NCBI GenBank assembly: GCA_020796225.1
Contig: CM036762.1
Span: forward strand, 54,792,740-54,856,739
Origin: Arion vulgaris
Lineage: Eukaryota > Mollusca > Gastropoda > Stylommatophora > Arionidae
Direction: 5' to 3'
Length of the DNA stretch: 64,000 bases
Below, piece after piece: positions 26,550 through 37,952 of this stretch. The stretch's first letter is position 1. The number at the start of each line of letters is the position of its first letter. The notes beneath the pieces are model-generated. The model was not told the DNA's origin. It was given only the letters and a program-made list of their open reading frames with translations, and ran no database searches. Both the position numbers and the translations under genes were made by a program.

Positions 26550-27534
26550 GCATAGTTTTACTGCAGTCTTCTCTTATAGCAATAATATTTATTATCTATT
26601 TCTAGTTGTCTTGTTTCTCTTGGACGTCTTCTTTTCTAATTTTTTTGACTAGTTCCATTTAATAGCCATGCAAGTGTATATTTGTATGTGCATTTAACAT
26701 ATGTGTAAGGAACCCTATGAAAACTATGAAATGAATTTTACTGAGAAAAAGCAAGAAATATCTGATTAAATTCCATAAAAGAGATTGAACTATTTGCCCA
26801 GGATAGAATAGTATGAAAAAATTGCTAGCAAACTCTATGTTACGTATAATGGTACAAAAAAGAATATAATAGTTTAACATATGTCATAATCATTTCTATA
26901 TGTGATGTAATTTTTGTGTTTTTTCCTGATCTTTGATTTTGCTTATGAGCAAAGGCTGCTAGTCAAGCAATAAATGTGTGCACATACAAGATAAGACATG
27001 CTAAAGATATTAAGATGAAAACAGCAATCACAAAATCAAAACCACAACAAAATTTACAGAAGTGCTATACAAAAACAAGCCCATGAACTTCAACTGATTA
27101 GTTACTGAAATGAAAAACAGTTTGCGGCTGAATTAAATTTAGGTCCCATTTTCCCATTGCAGGTGTATGTACAAATTCAGCTGCAATTTTCTTAAATATT
27201 GACAGAGTTTTATGAGCAATATACCATTTTGTAGGTAAATAAATTTTCTTTAAGTCATTCTAAAGAAATAAATAGTGACGCTCCCAGCGGCTTAGAGGAG
27301 CCAATCAGTTAAGGAGCATATCATTATCAACTTTGCACGAAAACAGAAAAATATTGAATATTGCACAAGTCTGGCAGCAAAGTGTTATGTTTCACACTTG
27401 TAATATTTTGCTAATGTTGAGATGTGTACCATTCACAAAAATTAAAATGTTTATCTATACAGAATGATGTCAATGAGTTAGTATCTGATTGAAATATTCA
27501 GGCTGATTGAGAGGAGAGATTCAGGTTATTTATA
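26550..27534. other. Region downstream of CPOX, unassigned
   Basis: AT-rich. Candidate polyadenylation signals AATAAA occur (for example about 26969 and 27237). No gene recognised. Confidence 0.4.
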
Positions 27535-27660
27535 CGTTAACTTATCCGTTTAGAAAGCGATGACAAACTACTGAACGTATAAATGGTGCCTAGAAAATCA
27601 ATGACTCGTTTACTGTGGTTGACAGTGACGTCCTGTAAAGGAAATGCCATGATTTTCATA
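27535..27660 (+). mobile_element. SINE-G fragment
   Basis: Body and tail only: cgtttagaaagcgatgacaa, taaatggtgcctagaaaatc and aatgccatgattttcat. Confidence 0.8.
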
Positions 27661-27664
27661 TGTT

Positions 27665-28285
27665 AACATATGTCTCTTCCATCTAAAGCTATTTCTTGAA
27701 TGTACTCAGTTATCATTATATGTTGGACTCTGTCAAAAACTTTCTTGTAGTCGGGAAACGTACTGACATCTTCATTTATTTATGTATGAAATATGTTTTT
27801 TTATATACAAATTTCATATTATAATTTATTATAAAAGAGTTCATCTGATGCATGTTGGTTATTTGAGGAGTTTGAATTATATTTTGTCATTCTTATTCCA
27901 CAGACTCAAATGAAAGTTGGTATCCAGTGTTGAAAATAGTCATGCTGTATTTGAATTTGAAAAATTGTTCACTCGCTTACTTTTTTTCTCCTTTCTGTCA
28001 GTTCGAATTTTCAACCAGTGTATCCATCAATAGGTCTTTATCAAACACATGACAAGAAGGTATATAGTTATAATTAATCCATGAACTGTAAAGTCACAAA
28101 TTCATTACATAAAGTCATGAAACAAAACAAATCTATCATCAGCATCAGGTACATCGAAGATTGACTGCAGTGGACCTTCAACATCCTCCATTTCTTACAT
28201 TGATTCCATTCTCTTCTAGACTGTAATTGATGTTTCCTTTGCCTTGAATCATCAATTGATATTGCCCTCCCCTCTTGTGTCTCAG
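27665..28285. other. Mostly unassigned; worn Penelope-tail trace near 28020-28065
   Basis: The stretch caataggtctttatcaaaca is a weak reverse match to the Penelope tail motif. Nothing else recognised. Confidence 0.35.
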
Positions 28286-28565
28286 CCTTCCTCTAGCTTG
28301 TCATTCTTCCTATAGCTCTTCAACTTTCATTTCTAATAAGGTTTTAATCAATGTGTCATATCTCTTTATGTGTCCGAAATATTTTATTTGTTTGATTTTT
28401 ATTTCCTGTAGTAAATTATTCATTATTAGTTTTGCTAGAACTTCTTTATTTGTGTTTTTCTTTCCATAAAATACAAGCTTTTCTTCTGTATAATCCACAT
28501 CTCAAAGACATTAAGTCTTCCAAATGCTTGTTCATTGTCCAAGTTTCTGAACTATACAAAAATAT
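28286..28565 (-). mobile_element. LINE C-terminal fragment
   Basis: Minus strand: MNNLLQEIKIKQIKYFGHIK and RYDTLIKTLLEMKVEEL, with upstream YTEEKLVFYGKKNTNKEVL. Same kind as 58211-58597 (IIYFGHIKRHDGLERIILEC). Confidence 0.75.
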
Positions 28566-28589
28566 TGAGTATATATTAAAAAAATGTGT

Positions 28590-28802
28590 GGTCGTTGCTG
28601 CCTGTATTACCGCTTTTAGGCGATGTAGGGCAGGGGGCGCATGGCTTGTGCGGTTGCAGCATCAACTGTTCAGGTTAGAATTTCTCTTTTTTGCCCCCAC
28701 AGAAAAAATTCCTTGGCCTTACTGTGGATTGAACATGGGACCCCAGCATGGAAGCAGTGCTCTAATTTCAGTCAGCCAGACGCTCCTCTGGGAATCCCCA
28801 GA
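28590..28802 (-). mobile_element. Possible tRNA-derived SINE-L
   Basis: The minus strand begins ggggattcccagaggagcgt, then tctggctgactgaaattag and catgttcaatccacagtaag, an A/B-box-like arrangement. Single copy, so the call is tentative. Confidence 0.5.
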
Positions 28803-28995
28803 GTAAATATAGCACTTGATTAATCCCTCAACCTTTAACTTATTTCTTATCTATTTAGATGTTAGTAACTTGCACATATCATTGAATGTACTTTTGGCCA
28901 TTCCTATTCTATTGCTAATCTTTTTTTTTTCACATCTAATAACGTGTCCAAGATGTATTGTTTACTTGCTTAAGTAGTTCTTTGTGTATTTTATA

Positions 28996-29255
28996 CAGGG
29001 TGTTCAAGATAAAAGCGGCCCCATTGACAAATCGAAAGATGCCAGTTACCTATTGCGCTGTATCTATTTACTAATTAAACCGGTTCTGACTAGCTCGTCC
29101 TACATCACATTTGTTCACTACGTCCCTTCCCCCACTACAATTACACACCGTCACACAACCTTGACCTATACTACGTCATAACTGAACCTTCATATTTTCA
29201 TAAATATATGCCAGATTAGCTCCATTGATAGGCCGCTTTTATTTTGAACACCCTG
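28996..29255. mobile_element. Mariner-like MITE, 260 bp, TA target
   Basis: Terminal inverted repeats cagggtgttcaagataaaag and cttttattttgaacaccctg, flanked by TA on both sides. The interior is non-coding. A second copy lies at 32500-32756. Confidence 0.88.
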
Positions 29256-29650
29256 TATTTATTTTTGCTGACAACCATAGTATTCGTTTTTCCGGATGTT
29301 TGCTCTTAGGGGATCAGGGCAAAAACCATGTTTTTACACACTTTGTTTTATTTATAATACATTTTTATACAGACAGCAGCTATTAGTTTTATTATAACAG
29401 TTATTTTTTTTATACATGGAACATGTACAATATATCAAAATGTTTAGAACTGAATGCTCTGTTTATTTACAGTGTTGAAATATTTCAGAGTAAGAACAGG
29501 GAATACAACATGATATTTAGTAAGAAGGAATACATATTGTAAAATGAGAACAAAACTGTTACTTACTTCTCAATTTGAATATATCTTTTATACATCTGCA
29601 AGCCATAAAATGTGTTTCTATTTATATTACATCCATAATTACACAATCCA
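29256..29650. other. Unassigned intergenic sequence
   Basis: AT-rich with no recognised feature. Confidence 0.4.
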
Positions 29651-29651
29651 G

Positions 29652-29897
29652 GCACCGAGTGGTTACCGGGGCCCAAATTTGGGTGTAAAGAATAGAATCA
29701 CTGTTACCTGCCATGTATGTAGTAAGAGGTGACTAAGGAGGTTTTGGCTGAAATCTGATGTACATGTCCTAAACGTGTAGAAATCTATGCGTTTAGGGGT
29801 CTACCAAACCAATGTGCAACGTATACACGTTTTTGTTAAAGATCAAACATATCACAAAGAGTGATTAAAATTGGTTGTAAAGAACAACGCAAAGAAA
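29652..29897 (+). mobile_element. SINE-A copy, full length
   Basis: From ccgagtggttaccggggccc through gtaagaggtgactaaggagg and atcacaaagagtgattaaaa to aacgcaaagaaaagaaaa. Best + strand reference for the family in this window. Confidence 0.9.
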
Positions 29898-30044
29898 AGA
29901 AAACACATTCCAGGAAAGTTTCTTAAATTTTTATGAATAAATAACATTTTTAAAAACAGTTTTTATGTCAGAAGATGAAGTCCTTATTTCTAGTCAAAAA
30001 TTGGGTGTACAAAAAAATTAGTTGACAGTTTTTGGTGATTTTAT

Positions 30045-30915
30045 CACAGTTTACTAAACTAAATCCAAGAAAACTAGTTACTACAGAGATGAAGTGTCTA
30101 TGCAGAATGCTGGGGGTAACAAGAAGAGACTGGTTGAGAAATGAAGACATCAGGAAAAAGGTGGGTACACCATCAGTACTAGACTTCATCAAGAAACAAC
30201 AAATTAAATGGTTCGGCCACATGAGCAGATTACCAATAGACAGTACACCTCAAAGAGCAATGTTGTTCCGATACAATGGATACAAAACAAATGGCCTGCC
30301 ACGCAAAAGGTGGACCTCAGAGAAAACAGAGACGACTAAAGATACTATATATGAAGCGCACACACAGGCTAGTTCTTCTTTCTTCTGCGTTCTCACTAGA
30401 TTGGAATTTCGGATTCTCTAATAAAGGCAGCTGTCTGTCTCAGATTATCAGCCACGCCATACAGTTTGTCTTGGACGCTAGTGTAAGTGGGCCACCTCTT
30501 CTCAAGTCTGCATACTGGGGCAGTTCCGTAAGCTATGATTTCTGCTTCCCTGTGCCGACTCTTCCAGTAGTTTTGGCCACCTCTGATGGTAGGTCTGACA
30601 TTCTTACTGCATGGCTAATTCGAGGCAGATTGCACGTAGAATCCATTATCCCATTCCTCATTGTGAGGTTGTTGCACCATGTTATGCGCCTACGGACCGG
30701 GCATCCGTCTACAAGCATTTGTTTGTTAGCATTCCCTAGCAGACATGTGCATCGATTTCAGCCAAACCTCCCTTTGTTGCCTCTCGACATGCGTGGCAGG
30801 TAACAGTGGTTCCATTCTTTACACCCCAAATTTGGCCCCGGTAACCACTCGGCAGGGCTAGTTCTAGAAATCTCTTCTTATCCTGGCGCTGTGAGGCAAA
30901 ACAGGATTGAAGAAG
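30045..30915 (+). mobile_element. LINE 3' end (AAAG-tail family), interrupted by chimeric SINE
   Basis: Translation reads RKLVTTEMKCLCRMLGVTRR, DWLRNEDIRKKVGTPSVLDF, IKKQQIKWFGHMSRLP and FRYNGYKTNGLPRKRW. The 3' end resumes at 30866 (agaaatctcttcttatcctg, gctgtgaggcaaaacaggat) after the insertion at 30377-30855. Confidence 0.87.
30377..30855 (-). mobile_element. SINE-A head fused to LINE C-terminal tail (chimera), second copy
   Basis: Minus strand: SINE-A head (gccgagtggttaccggggcc, caaatttggggtgtaaagaa) to about 30745, then a body absent from SINE-A. Its end encodes VQDKLYGVADNLRQTAAFI, RESEIPI, stop, a LINE C-terminus. Tail gaacgcagaagaaagaaga. Target duplication ggctagttct at 30367-30376 and 30856-30865. 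Confidence 0.88.
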
Positions 30916-31496
30916 AAAAGACTAAAATAAAAAACAGCTATGTCCACACCTGAAGCCAGAAAGGACGAATGACTAGGTTAAATTAATAGAGGTATACTGG
31001 AACTTAAATTGACTGCAACTGTTTAGCTCTTAGATTTAAAAAATGCTCTTTAGTGTGTCGTTTGTAACTTGGTGTCTAACACAAGTGCCACTTAGCGTGG
31101 CATTTGAGCTTCTAAGAATTAATGTCCAATCCATATTCCTTGCTCATCGTCATCAGGTGCTATGCCGGTTAGCGTAGGTGATCATGGATCTCTGCAAATC
31201 TCTATCTTTGGTGTTTACTATAAACTCAGATGTTGACGCTCTACCGTGCTACAAAGTCAGGTCATCAAAAATTTTCTCTCTCTGTCTTCCTCTGTCTCGT
31301 CTACCCTCGATTTTACCAGTTGTCACAATGTATTCCTTGCTAGTTTCGTCTAATTTATAGATTGAAGTTAAATGTATATTTTTGTTTCATGTTTCTAGAT
31401 CTCTATAAATAGAACTTGTTTAAAACATAAATATTGTAAGCAGTCCTTTGTTAATCATCATTTTTTCATATTTTGTAAATTTTTTTCTAATGGTGA
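30916..31496. other. Unassigned; possible worn SINE-P trace
   Basis: No gene or clear repeat recognised apart from low-similarity fragments. Confidence 0.35.
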
Positions 31497-31931
31497 TTGA
31501 TTGATTGATAGGACCATCATCATTGCACTTCGATGAGTAACCATGTGTGCTCCGATCTCTTTCTTACATAGGAAGATCTCAGCTGCAGTGCACGAACTCT
31601 GTAGCACCTCGAGGTCCAAATATAATTTTGAAGATGGTGATTATATTTTGTATTAATCAAATTTTTAATCTTTTCTAATGAATTTTTCCAGGGCAGTGGC
31701 TTTCCAGCCTGCTCTTTTTGATTTTGAACTGCCAAGGGTTCTTTTACGTGCTAAAATTAAACATGGGACCTAAATTTTATTGTCCGTCTCCAATAGGACT
31801 AGAAACTCAATCTCACCTACACTAGGATCAAGGATTTATTGAAAAAATATTCAGATGGCTTGACGAGGGAGCAAACCAGATACCATTGGCACGAGAGACG
31901 AGTGCCTAACCTCTACACCACTGAGACCCCT
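31497..31931 (-). mobile_element. SINE-E copy, near full length
   Basis: Minus strand head ggtctcagtggtgtagaggt, B-box-like atctggtttgctccctc, body aggtgagattgagtttctag and ggcagttcaaaatcaaaaag, ending atgatggtcctatcaatcaa with tgat repeats. Confidence 0.85.
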
Positions 31932-32179
31932 AAAACCCCCATCTATTGGTTATTAGTTTTACTATCCTATGCTCTATCACCATGTTGCAACTATTATTTA
32001 AACAATTATATTCTTACACATTATATTATCATTTTTATTCAGATATTATTGTCTCAACTTTCTCCATTCAGAATTTATATTTACACTCACTTAGAGAAAA
32101 TATATTTTCATATTCCTATGTTGTGAACCTTCAGGTTGAAAGAAACACTGTTGCTGTGATCTGCCTGGAAAAAAAGTCC

Positions 32180-32438
32180 TCCTTCTTCTTTGTGTTTGTT
32201 CTTTATGACCAATTTTAATCACTCTTTGTGATATGTTTGATCGTTGCCAAGAACGTGTATACATTGCACATTGGTTTGGTAGGCCCCTAAACGCATAGAC
32301 TTCTCCTGACTTCTACGCTTAGGACACATGCATCCGATTTCAGCCAAACCTCCTTAGGCGCCTCTTACGACATGCGTGGCAGGTAACAGTGGTTCTATTC
32401 TGTACACCCCAAATTTGGGCCCGGTAACCACTCGGGCG
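32180..32438 (-). mobile_element. SINE-A copy, full length
   Basis: From ccttcttctttgtgtttgtt to cggtaaccactcgggcg. A small duplication at the taaacg hairpin (cttctcctgacttctacgct) sets it apart. Confidence 0.9.
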
Positions 32439-32499
32439 TGGAAAATAGTAAAGCCAGTTCTGTTAGCAAATAATGATTTATTTGTTTTCCTTGCTTATA

Positions 32500-32756
32500 C
32501 AGGGTGTTCAAGATTAAAGCAGCCCCATTGACAAATCGAAAGTTGCCAGATAATCTATCGCGTTATGTTTATGTACTATTTAAACCGGTTCTGACTAGCT
32601 CGTTTACGTCACATTTGTTCATCGCCCCTTCCGCACTACAATTACATACCGTCACATAACCTTGACCTATACTACGTCATAACTGAACCTTCTCATTTTC
32701 ATACATATATGCCAGATTGACTCCATTCACAGGCTGCTATTATCTTGAACACCCTG
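32500..32756. mobile_element. Mariner-like MITE, 257 bp, TA target
   Basis: Ends cagggtgttcaagattaaag and atcttgaacaccctg with TA flanks. The interior matches 28996-29255 (aaaccggttctgactagctc). Confidence 0.88.
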
Positions 32757-32884
32757 TAGAAGCCACAGCACAAGCAGTAGCATTAAATAAAGTCGAAGAA
32801 ATATAAATCATTATGGAGAGGGGTACACAAGGCAACAGAGTATTAGGAGCTTGAATATTTCTAGTTAACATGATATGAGATTTG

Positions 32885-33325
32885 AACATTTAGCTCTCCT
32901 GACTCCTCTCACACCTCGAGGAGCATGGGGCCTCAACGTGTTGTTCGCCACTCTTCTCTTTCTTTGGCTGTCTTCTTTATGGTCTCCCAGGATAGTCGAG
33001 CACTCATTTCCTCAAGAAGACTTTGTATCCAGGTCTATGCTGGTTGAAATCGAACACACCACCGAAGGATAAGCACCTGAGCCTTAATAGGTACTGAAGG
33101 CTTGTGCACGTACATCCCGTTCTGATGTTTGGCTGTTTATATATCACAATAGAATGATAAAAACGGCTTAAGAAGCGATCACGAGAAGAGCGAGAGTATC
33201 CAGGTCTGTTTATGGCGTTCTCTTTTTTCATTTTCCTTGCGGGTTCCACTCAAGTGCTTCTCTAGTGACACTCACCTGTCTCTTCCGTAGGGTATGCTCG
33301 ACCCATCGCCATTTTCTAGTCAGCT
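32885..33325 (-). mobile_element. LINE C-terminal fragment, interrupted
   Basis: Minus strand: tagaaaatggcgatgggtcg, agtgtcactagagaagcact and gagtggaacccgcaaggaaa, then after an insertion aaagtcttcttgaggaaatg and cgactatcctgggagaccat. This matches 14764-15015 and 57125-57360. Confidence 0.82.
33037..33195 (+). mobile_element. SINE-P fragment inserted in LINE
   Basis: Contains ggttgaaatcgaacacacca, ccgaaggataagcacctgag and ggctgtttatatatcacaat, as at 45860-46530. Target duplication gtatccaggtct at 33025-33036 and 33196-33207. Confidence 0.82.
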
Positions 33326-33768
33326 GAAAAACACATAGATGCGTTCAAGTATAAATTTGCAACTATTGAAAATCTATATTGGTCGACATACTGTGGTATT
33401 TTTGACATGCATGATCAGCACTCCAAGATCCAGAAAATGGCCATGTCTACAGACTCCATTGTCTGAACTCTGCAGCCAGTGCAAGCATTGCCATGCAGGG
33501 GATATCATCTCTTTGTGGAATACATCAGATGTCACAAATAAACTATTTTTTATCATTGGAGTTTCTATAGTTCCATTTTTCTCAATAAGACCTTGTTGTT
33601 ATTGTTGTAAATATGATCCATTATGTGAATTATCATCACTTGCCATCTCATCCAACGTTTTATGTTATTTGATCAACGTTATGACTCATTGGGCATTCCC
33701 ATGTGTCCTCCGCTGCAGCAACCATCCCAAAGTCTTCTTGCTCACCGTACCCATGAGAAGTTGATTAG

Positions 33769-33931
33769 TGAAGAGTGATTGTACGCTGTGCCAGTTATGC
33801 ACCTACAAGTAGACCAGCACATCCGGTTACTGCAGCACTTTTTATTTACTAGGGTAGCTTCCCTAGGCTCCTACCTTAGTCGCCTCTTACAACATGTCTT
33901 GTAGGTTACAGTGTTACTATTCTTTGCTCCT
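33769..33931 (-). mobile_element. SINE-B fragment
   Basis: Minus strand from agagtgattgtacgctgtgc to gttactattctttgctcct. Both ends are truncated. Confidence 0.82.
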
Positions 33932-33956
33932 CAGGAACACATGTATGGAGGAATAC

Positions 33957-34128
33957 AATGTTAGGATTGTATTTTTCTCTAAACAACAGCATCTTGATGG
34001 GGGTCAATGTCATACCGGCTGTCGTTACTTCCCAGTGTTTCTCTAGTACCCAGTTGAAGCTGGGTCGACCTGAAAGCTGTTGCATTTAAATAAAATTCCC
34101 ACATCAACTGGAGACTTGATGCAACAAT
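33957..34128 (-). mobile_element. SINE-F fragment
   Basis: Contains acaatgttaggattgtattt, gtacccagttgaagctgggt and cgacctgaaagctgttgc. The tRNA-like head is missing. Confidence 0.72.
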
Positions 34129-34137
34129 TGTCTGTGT

Positions 34138-34531
34138 GTTGCCGGGGCCCGCAGTAGAAGCAAAGAATAGTACCACTGCAACCTACACGGCATGTTGTAA
34201 GAGGCGACTGATGTAGGACCTTAAGAAGCTACCTTGCCAGCGTGTTCGTAGCGCGTTGGACTACGGGTGACTAGTCCTCTGTAAGTGCGGGTTCAACTCC
34301 GCAGACTGTCAGAAAAGCTACAGGTTCCCCAAGAGCCGAAGGGTTACAGTTCAAGTGCTTCTGGATCGAAAAAAAAAAAAAAGCTACCTTAGTAAATAAA
34401 AAGCATCGCAGAAATCGGTTGTGCTGGCTTACTTGTAGGTACATAACTGACACAACATACAATCGCTCATAGGCTCAAATCACATACAAATCACCCAGAG
34501 TGGATAACAAGTGTTCGATATGGAGCGTTCG
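34138..34531 (+). mobile_element. SINE-B copy interrupted by SINE-D
   Basis: Head gttgccggggcccgcagtag to gcgactgatgtaggacctta, then after the insertion agtaaataaaaagcatcgca to gttcgaagaagaagatg. Confidence 0.9.
34236..34380 (+). mobile_element. SINE-D copy inserted in SINE-B
   Basis: gccagcgtgttcgtagcgcg through gcgggttcaactccgc to cttctggatcgaaaaaaa. Target duplication aagctacctt at 34226-34235 and 34381-34390. The body is internally deleted. Confidence 0.93.
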
Positions 34532-34559
34532 AAGAAGAAGATGCAACAAAGCAAGATAA

Positions 34560-34690
34560 TTCAAGTGGCAAGTGATACATATAGTCAATTGCAAACATGT
34601 ATCTTACACACAAAGCAGATAATTCATGGGAAGTGATACATATATCAATTCAAACATGTATCTTAACACAAGCAAGCCTTATACAATACG
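34560..34690. repeat. Two-copy tandem repeat, about 66 bp
   Basis: Units contain aagtgatacatatagtcaat / aagtgatacatatatcaatt and aaacatgtatcttacacaca / aaacatgtatcttaacacaa. Confidence 0.7.
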
Positions 34691-34798
34691 GTTTTCATCC
34701 CAACTTTGTATTATCTTTTGCAAAATTGGACACTTATAGCAAATTAAAGTAACATTTGACAACAGCGTGAAATGTGGGAAAATAGTGGAGTAACAGAA

Positions 34799-34946
34799 GG
34801 CTCGTGATCATTTGTGTTGGTGGAGCCAGACATTATTCCCCAGATAAATCATGGTTTTTGGTTGTTATATTTTAATTTATAAAAGAATAAATACACGTTA
34901 TTTTTGGTGGGGCCCGGCCCCACTTACCCTTCACGAGCCGCCACTG
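34799..34946. mobile_element. hAT-like MITE, left end worn
   Basis: Right end cacgagccgccactg is the complement of the hAT-MITE left end cagtggcggctcgtg at 42946. The interior gtggggcccggccccact is shared. Confidence 0.82.
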
Positions 34947-35109
34947 GGTGAGGCTATTAGAGACTTGGTAGGAACGACACCATTATAGAGGATATTAAGA
35001 AACAATCCAAAAGTCGCCCACGCAAACGATGAAGCCTCAGAAATATCAGAGGTGGTACTTGCCATAACTCTTCACATGTCCGGAACGCTGAAAGTCACAA
35101 CAGAAATAG

Positions 35110-35878
35110 ATCCGGATTGATTGATTGATTATTGATAGGACCATCGTCATTGCACTTCGGTGAGCAACCATTTCTTATTTAGGAAGGTCTCAGCCTGCAG
35201 TGCACGAACTCCGTAGCACCGGCGATGGTGCCTGATGTAATTTTGAAGATGGTAAAGATATGTAGGAATTTTATTTTAAATCTTTGTTAATAAATTTTGC
35301 CCAGGAAGCGGCTATCCAGCCTGCTCTTCTCGAGTTTGAACTACCAAGGGTTCATGTCTTCTCAAAGTCACCAACAAAACAAGAATCGACATAGTAACGA
35401 ATACCAGCATCAGAGAAAAGGTTGGAACAAGAACGTGCTTGAACTATATAGCGAAACAGAGAATGAAGTGATTTGTCCACTTAGAATGCGAACAGACCAA
35501 ACTTTTCACAACAGAATATCAGGAAGGAAGGCGAGAGGAAGACTGAGGAAAAGGTGGATAGATAACTTAGTTGAATTCTGCCAGGGGACTAAGAAAACCG
35601 TCACACAAGTCACCAGAGAAGCGCAAGACAAATATATAAAACCACGACATTGGGTTAACAACCCGGTAACAGTGTACTGACAAAAGCAAGAAAGAAGGGT
35701 TCTTTTTCGTGCTTAAGTTGAACACGGGACCTACGTTTTATCTTCCATCTCCGATAGGACTAGGAACTCGATCTCACCTACACTGAGATCAGGATCTCTG
35801 GAAAAATATCCAGATGAACCTGGTACCTTTGTCACGAAAGACGAGCAAGTAACCTCTACGTCACAGAGACACCCTAAT
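35110..35878 (-). mobile_element. SINE-E copy interrupted by a LINE
   Basis: Left part attgattgattattgatagg to ttgaactaccaagggttc; right part gttgaacacgggacctacgt to ctctacgtcacagagacacc. The halves are separated by the LINE at 35354-35694. Confidence 0.87.
35354..35694 (+). mobile_element. LINE C-terminal fragment inserted in SINE-E
   Basis: Translation: QHQRKGWNKNVLELYSETEN, EVICPLRMRTDQTFHNRISG, RKARGRLRKRWIDNLVEFCQ and GTKKTVTQVTREAQDK, ending near RHWVNNPVTVY and stop, tail caaaagcaagaaag. Target duplication aagggttc at 35346-35353 and 35695-35702. Same family as 48.93 and 54.5 kb. Confidence 0.88.
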
Positions 35879-36253
35879 AGATCCTGAATGTGTGCTAACT
35901 CGTTCAGATTTCCTTCAGTCATTTTAAAATTTTGATTTTTAACCTTATCCATCTTAGCTCTGTGTAAACGTCACCTAGCGCAGGTGCTACCCACAGTACA
36001 TATTTCCAGGCTGACCTCGCAGGGCGTTAACCGGAAGTAATGCATTCTAGAACCTGAACTGGAAACTTACATTTCAAGCGCTACAACAGGCTGTCATGTT
36101 GGTGCATGCAAGTCTTACTTTTCATTAGCCTGTTTGCACAGTGTTCTCGGTGCAATTTTGTGTTATTCTTCAGATTGCTTGAAGTGCCGTGCGTCTTCGT
36201 GCACATTTGGTTCTATATGGAAGAACGGCATAAACGCAATCACACAGCTAGTG

Positions 36254-37212
36254 CAGAGCCAACAATAAACATATGGGCCTTCGAACTCGGGTAAGAATTA
36301 TGGGAAATTAGACCACAACTACACCACGTGACCTCGCATTCCAGTATTGTTGTATATAGACGAATTCTTTTAAAATCAACACAAAATGCTAAATCAAAGT
36401 TATATTATGCAACAAGTTAAGTTTAACAATAAGGAATATCAGTATTATGAATATTTTCCACCAATAAATAACCCTATGCTCACAGAATTGAGTAAAATTG
36501 AAAAAAATGCTTGCAGCGTTCTATCAAACATCTATATTTTTCGGACCCCTTCTCTGATCTAGGTCAGGGATTCCCAGTCAGTTGTCTAGCCTAGTTATCT
36601 AGAGTTGGCTGTGGTTAGTGTTAGGGGATGCTTAACTGTCATAGTTAATATACAAAAATTATGTAACTAAAATGAAATAAATAGGGAGGGAAGTAACAAC
36701 AGAAGGTATATATATATATATATACATACTGTTGTAGTTGAACCCAGAAGTAGAGTTTTCACCCTTTTTCCTATAGTGTGTGGGGAGAGTAACTGGCTTT
36801 CTTGCAGACCCAGAAAACTCCAACAACTCTAGGCGTGTAGTGCTTTGCTAAGTCACAGCCAACTCTAGATAATTAGGCCAGGCAACTGACAAGGGTTCCC
36901 TGACCTAGATCAGAAAAGATGGCCGGAAATATAGATGTTTGATAGAGCACTGCAAGCTTTTTGCAATTTTACTCAATTCTGTGAGTCTATAGTTATTTAT
37001 GGGTGAAAAATATTCATAATATTGATATTCCTTATTGTTAAACTTAACTTGTTGCATAATATAACTTCGATTTAGCATTTTGTGTTGATTTAAAATGAAT
37101 TCGTCTATATACACCAATACTGAAATGTGAGGTCACGTGGTGTAGTTGTGGTCTGATTTCCCATAATTCTTACCCGAGTCCGAAGGCCCATACGTTTATA
37201 GTTGGCTCTGGC
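36254..37212. mobile_element. Foldback element with about 365-bp inverted arms
   Basis: The left arm (36254-36620) and right arm (36843-37212) are reverse complements over nearly their whole length: agagccaacaataaacatat against atacgtttatagttggctct, and agttatctagagttggctgt against acagccaactctagataatt. A central loop of about 220 bp holds a (TA)n run at about 36709. It encodes nothing recognisable. A half copy lies at 55.07-55.66 kb. Confidence 0.88.
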
Positions 37213-37219
37213 TAAGTGC

Positions 37220-37950
37220 TGCGGAGACTCCTACTCCTGTAGGATATATATATATGGACAGTGTATAGCCACAGCCTTGCTATAGCCCAGGCCGACAACT
37301 CGTCAGGTATTCCTGACCTAGATAAGAAAAGGGGCTGACTATATTCTTAAGATCTCTTTACGAAATCCATTACTGTACAGACAGACATTTAATGACAAAC
37401 ATCGTAAATGGATTATAGATAATAATAAACTTGAGATATGGTCATAAAATGAATTTTATTTTAATCAAATGATCATGGTTTTATTCATATTTGGTTTTAT
37501 TCATATTTAATACAGCTTTAAGAAAATTCAATGTAGAAGCTCAAAATGATTAACAAAGTATTGCAGAACAACAGTTGCATTATAATGTAATACATAGCTG
37601 TATAATAAGGTACAATATACATTTCTAACAGAAACAGAAGTTGCTTTAACTGTAGTACACTTTGTTGTTCTTTTATATATGTCCATCTTACTTAGATCAT
37701 TGATATGTAATGATAAATATTGTAAACAATTGACTATAAACAATTACTTGCTAGTGAAGTTTGAAGTACCCTTCCAAGTTTATACATTTTATGGACATTT
37801 GAAGCACATACAGCAAATTATATCAGATGAACTGAAAACAAAACGTCAGTCGTAAACATTGCAAATTAGCTTACACATATTGTTTCTTAAAGTTTGCCTT
37901 GAGATTTTGATGTGTAAACTGAAGGTTGTTGCAAAGTGTTAATTGATGAA
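37220..37950. other. Unassigned; probably 3' flank of the P-element-like unit
   Basis: AT-rich. No terminal inverted repeat of the adjacent transposon could be located by eye. Confidence 0.4.
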
Positions 37951-37952
37951 AC

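Noticed and set aside
30276..30803. 175-codon plus-strand frame
   Set aside because: It joins LINE sequence and the antisense of the chimeric SINE across an insertion border.
33339..33764. 141-codon cysteine-rich plus-strand frame
   Set aside because: Cysteines are not in a recognised spacing; the right end is LINE/SINE-like sequence. I could not support a gene.
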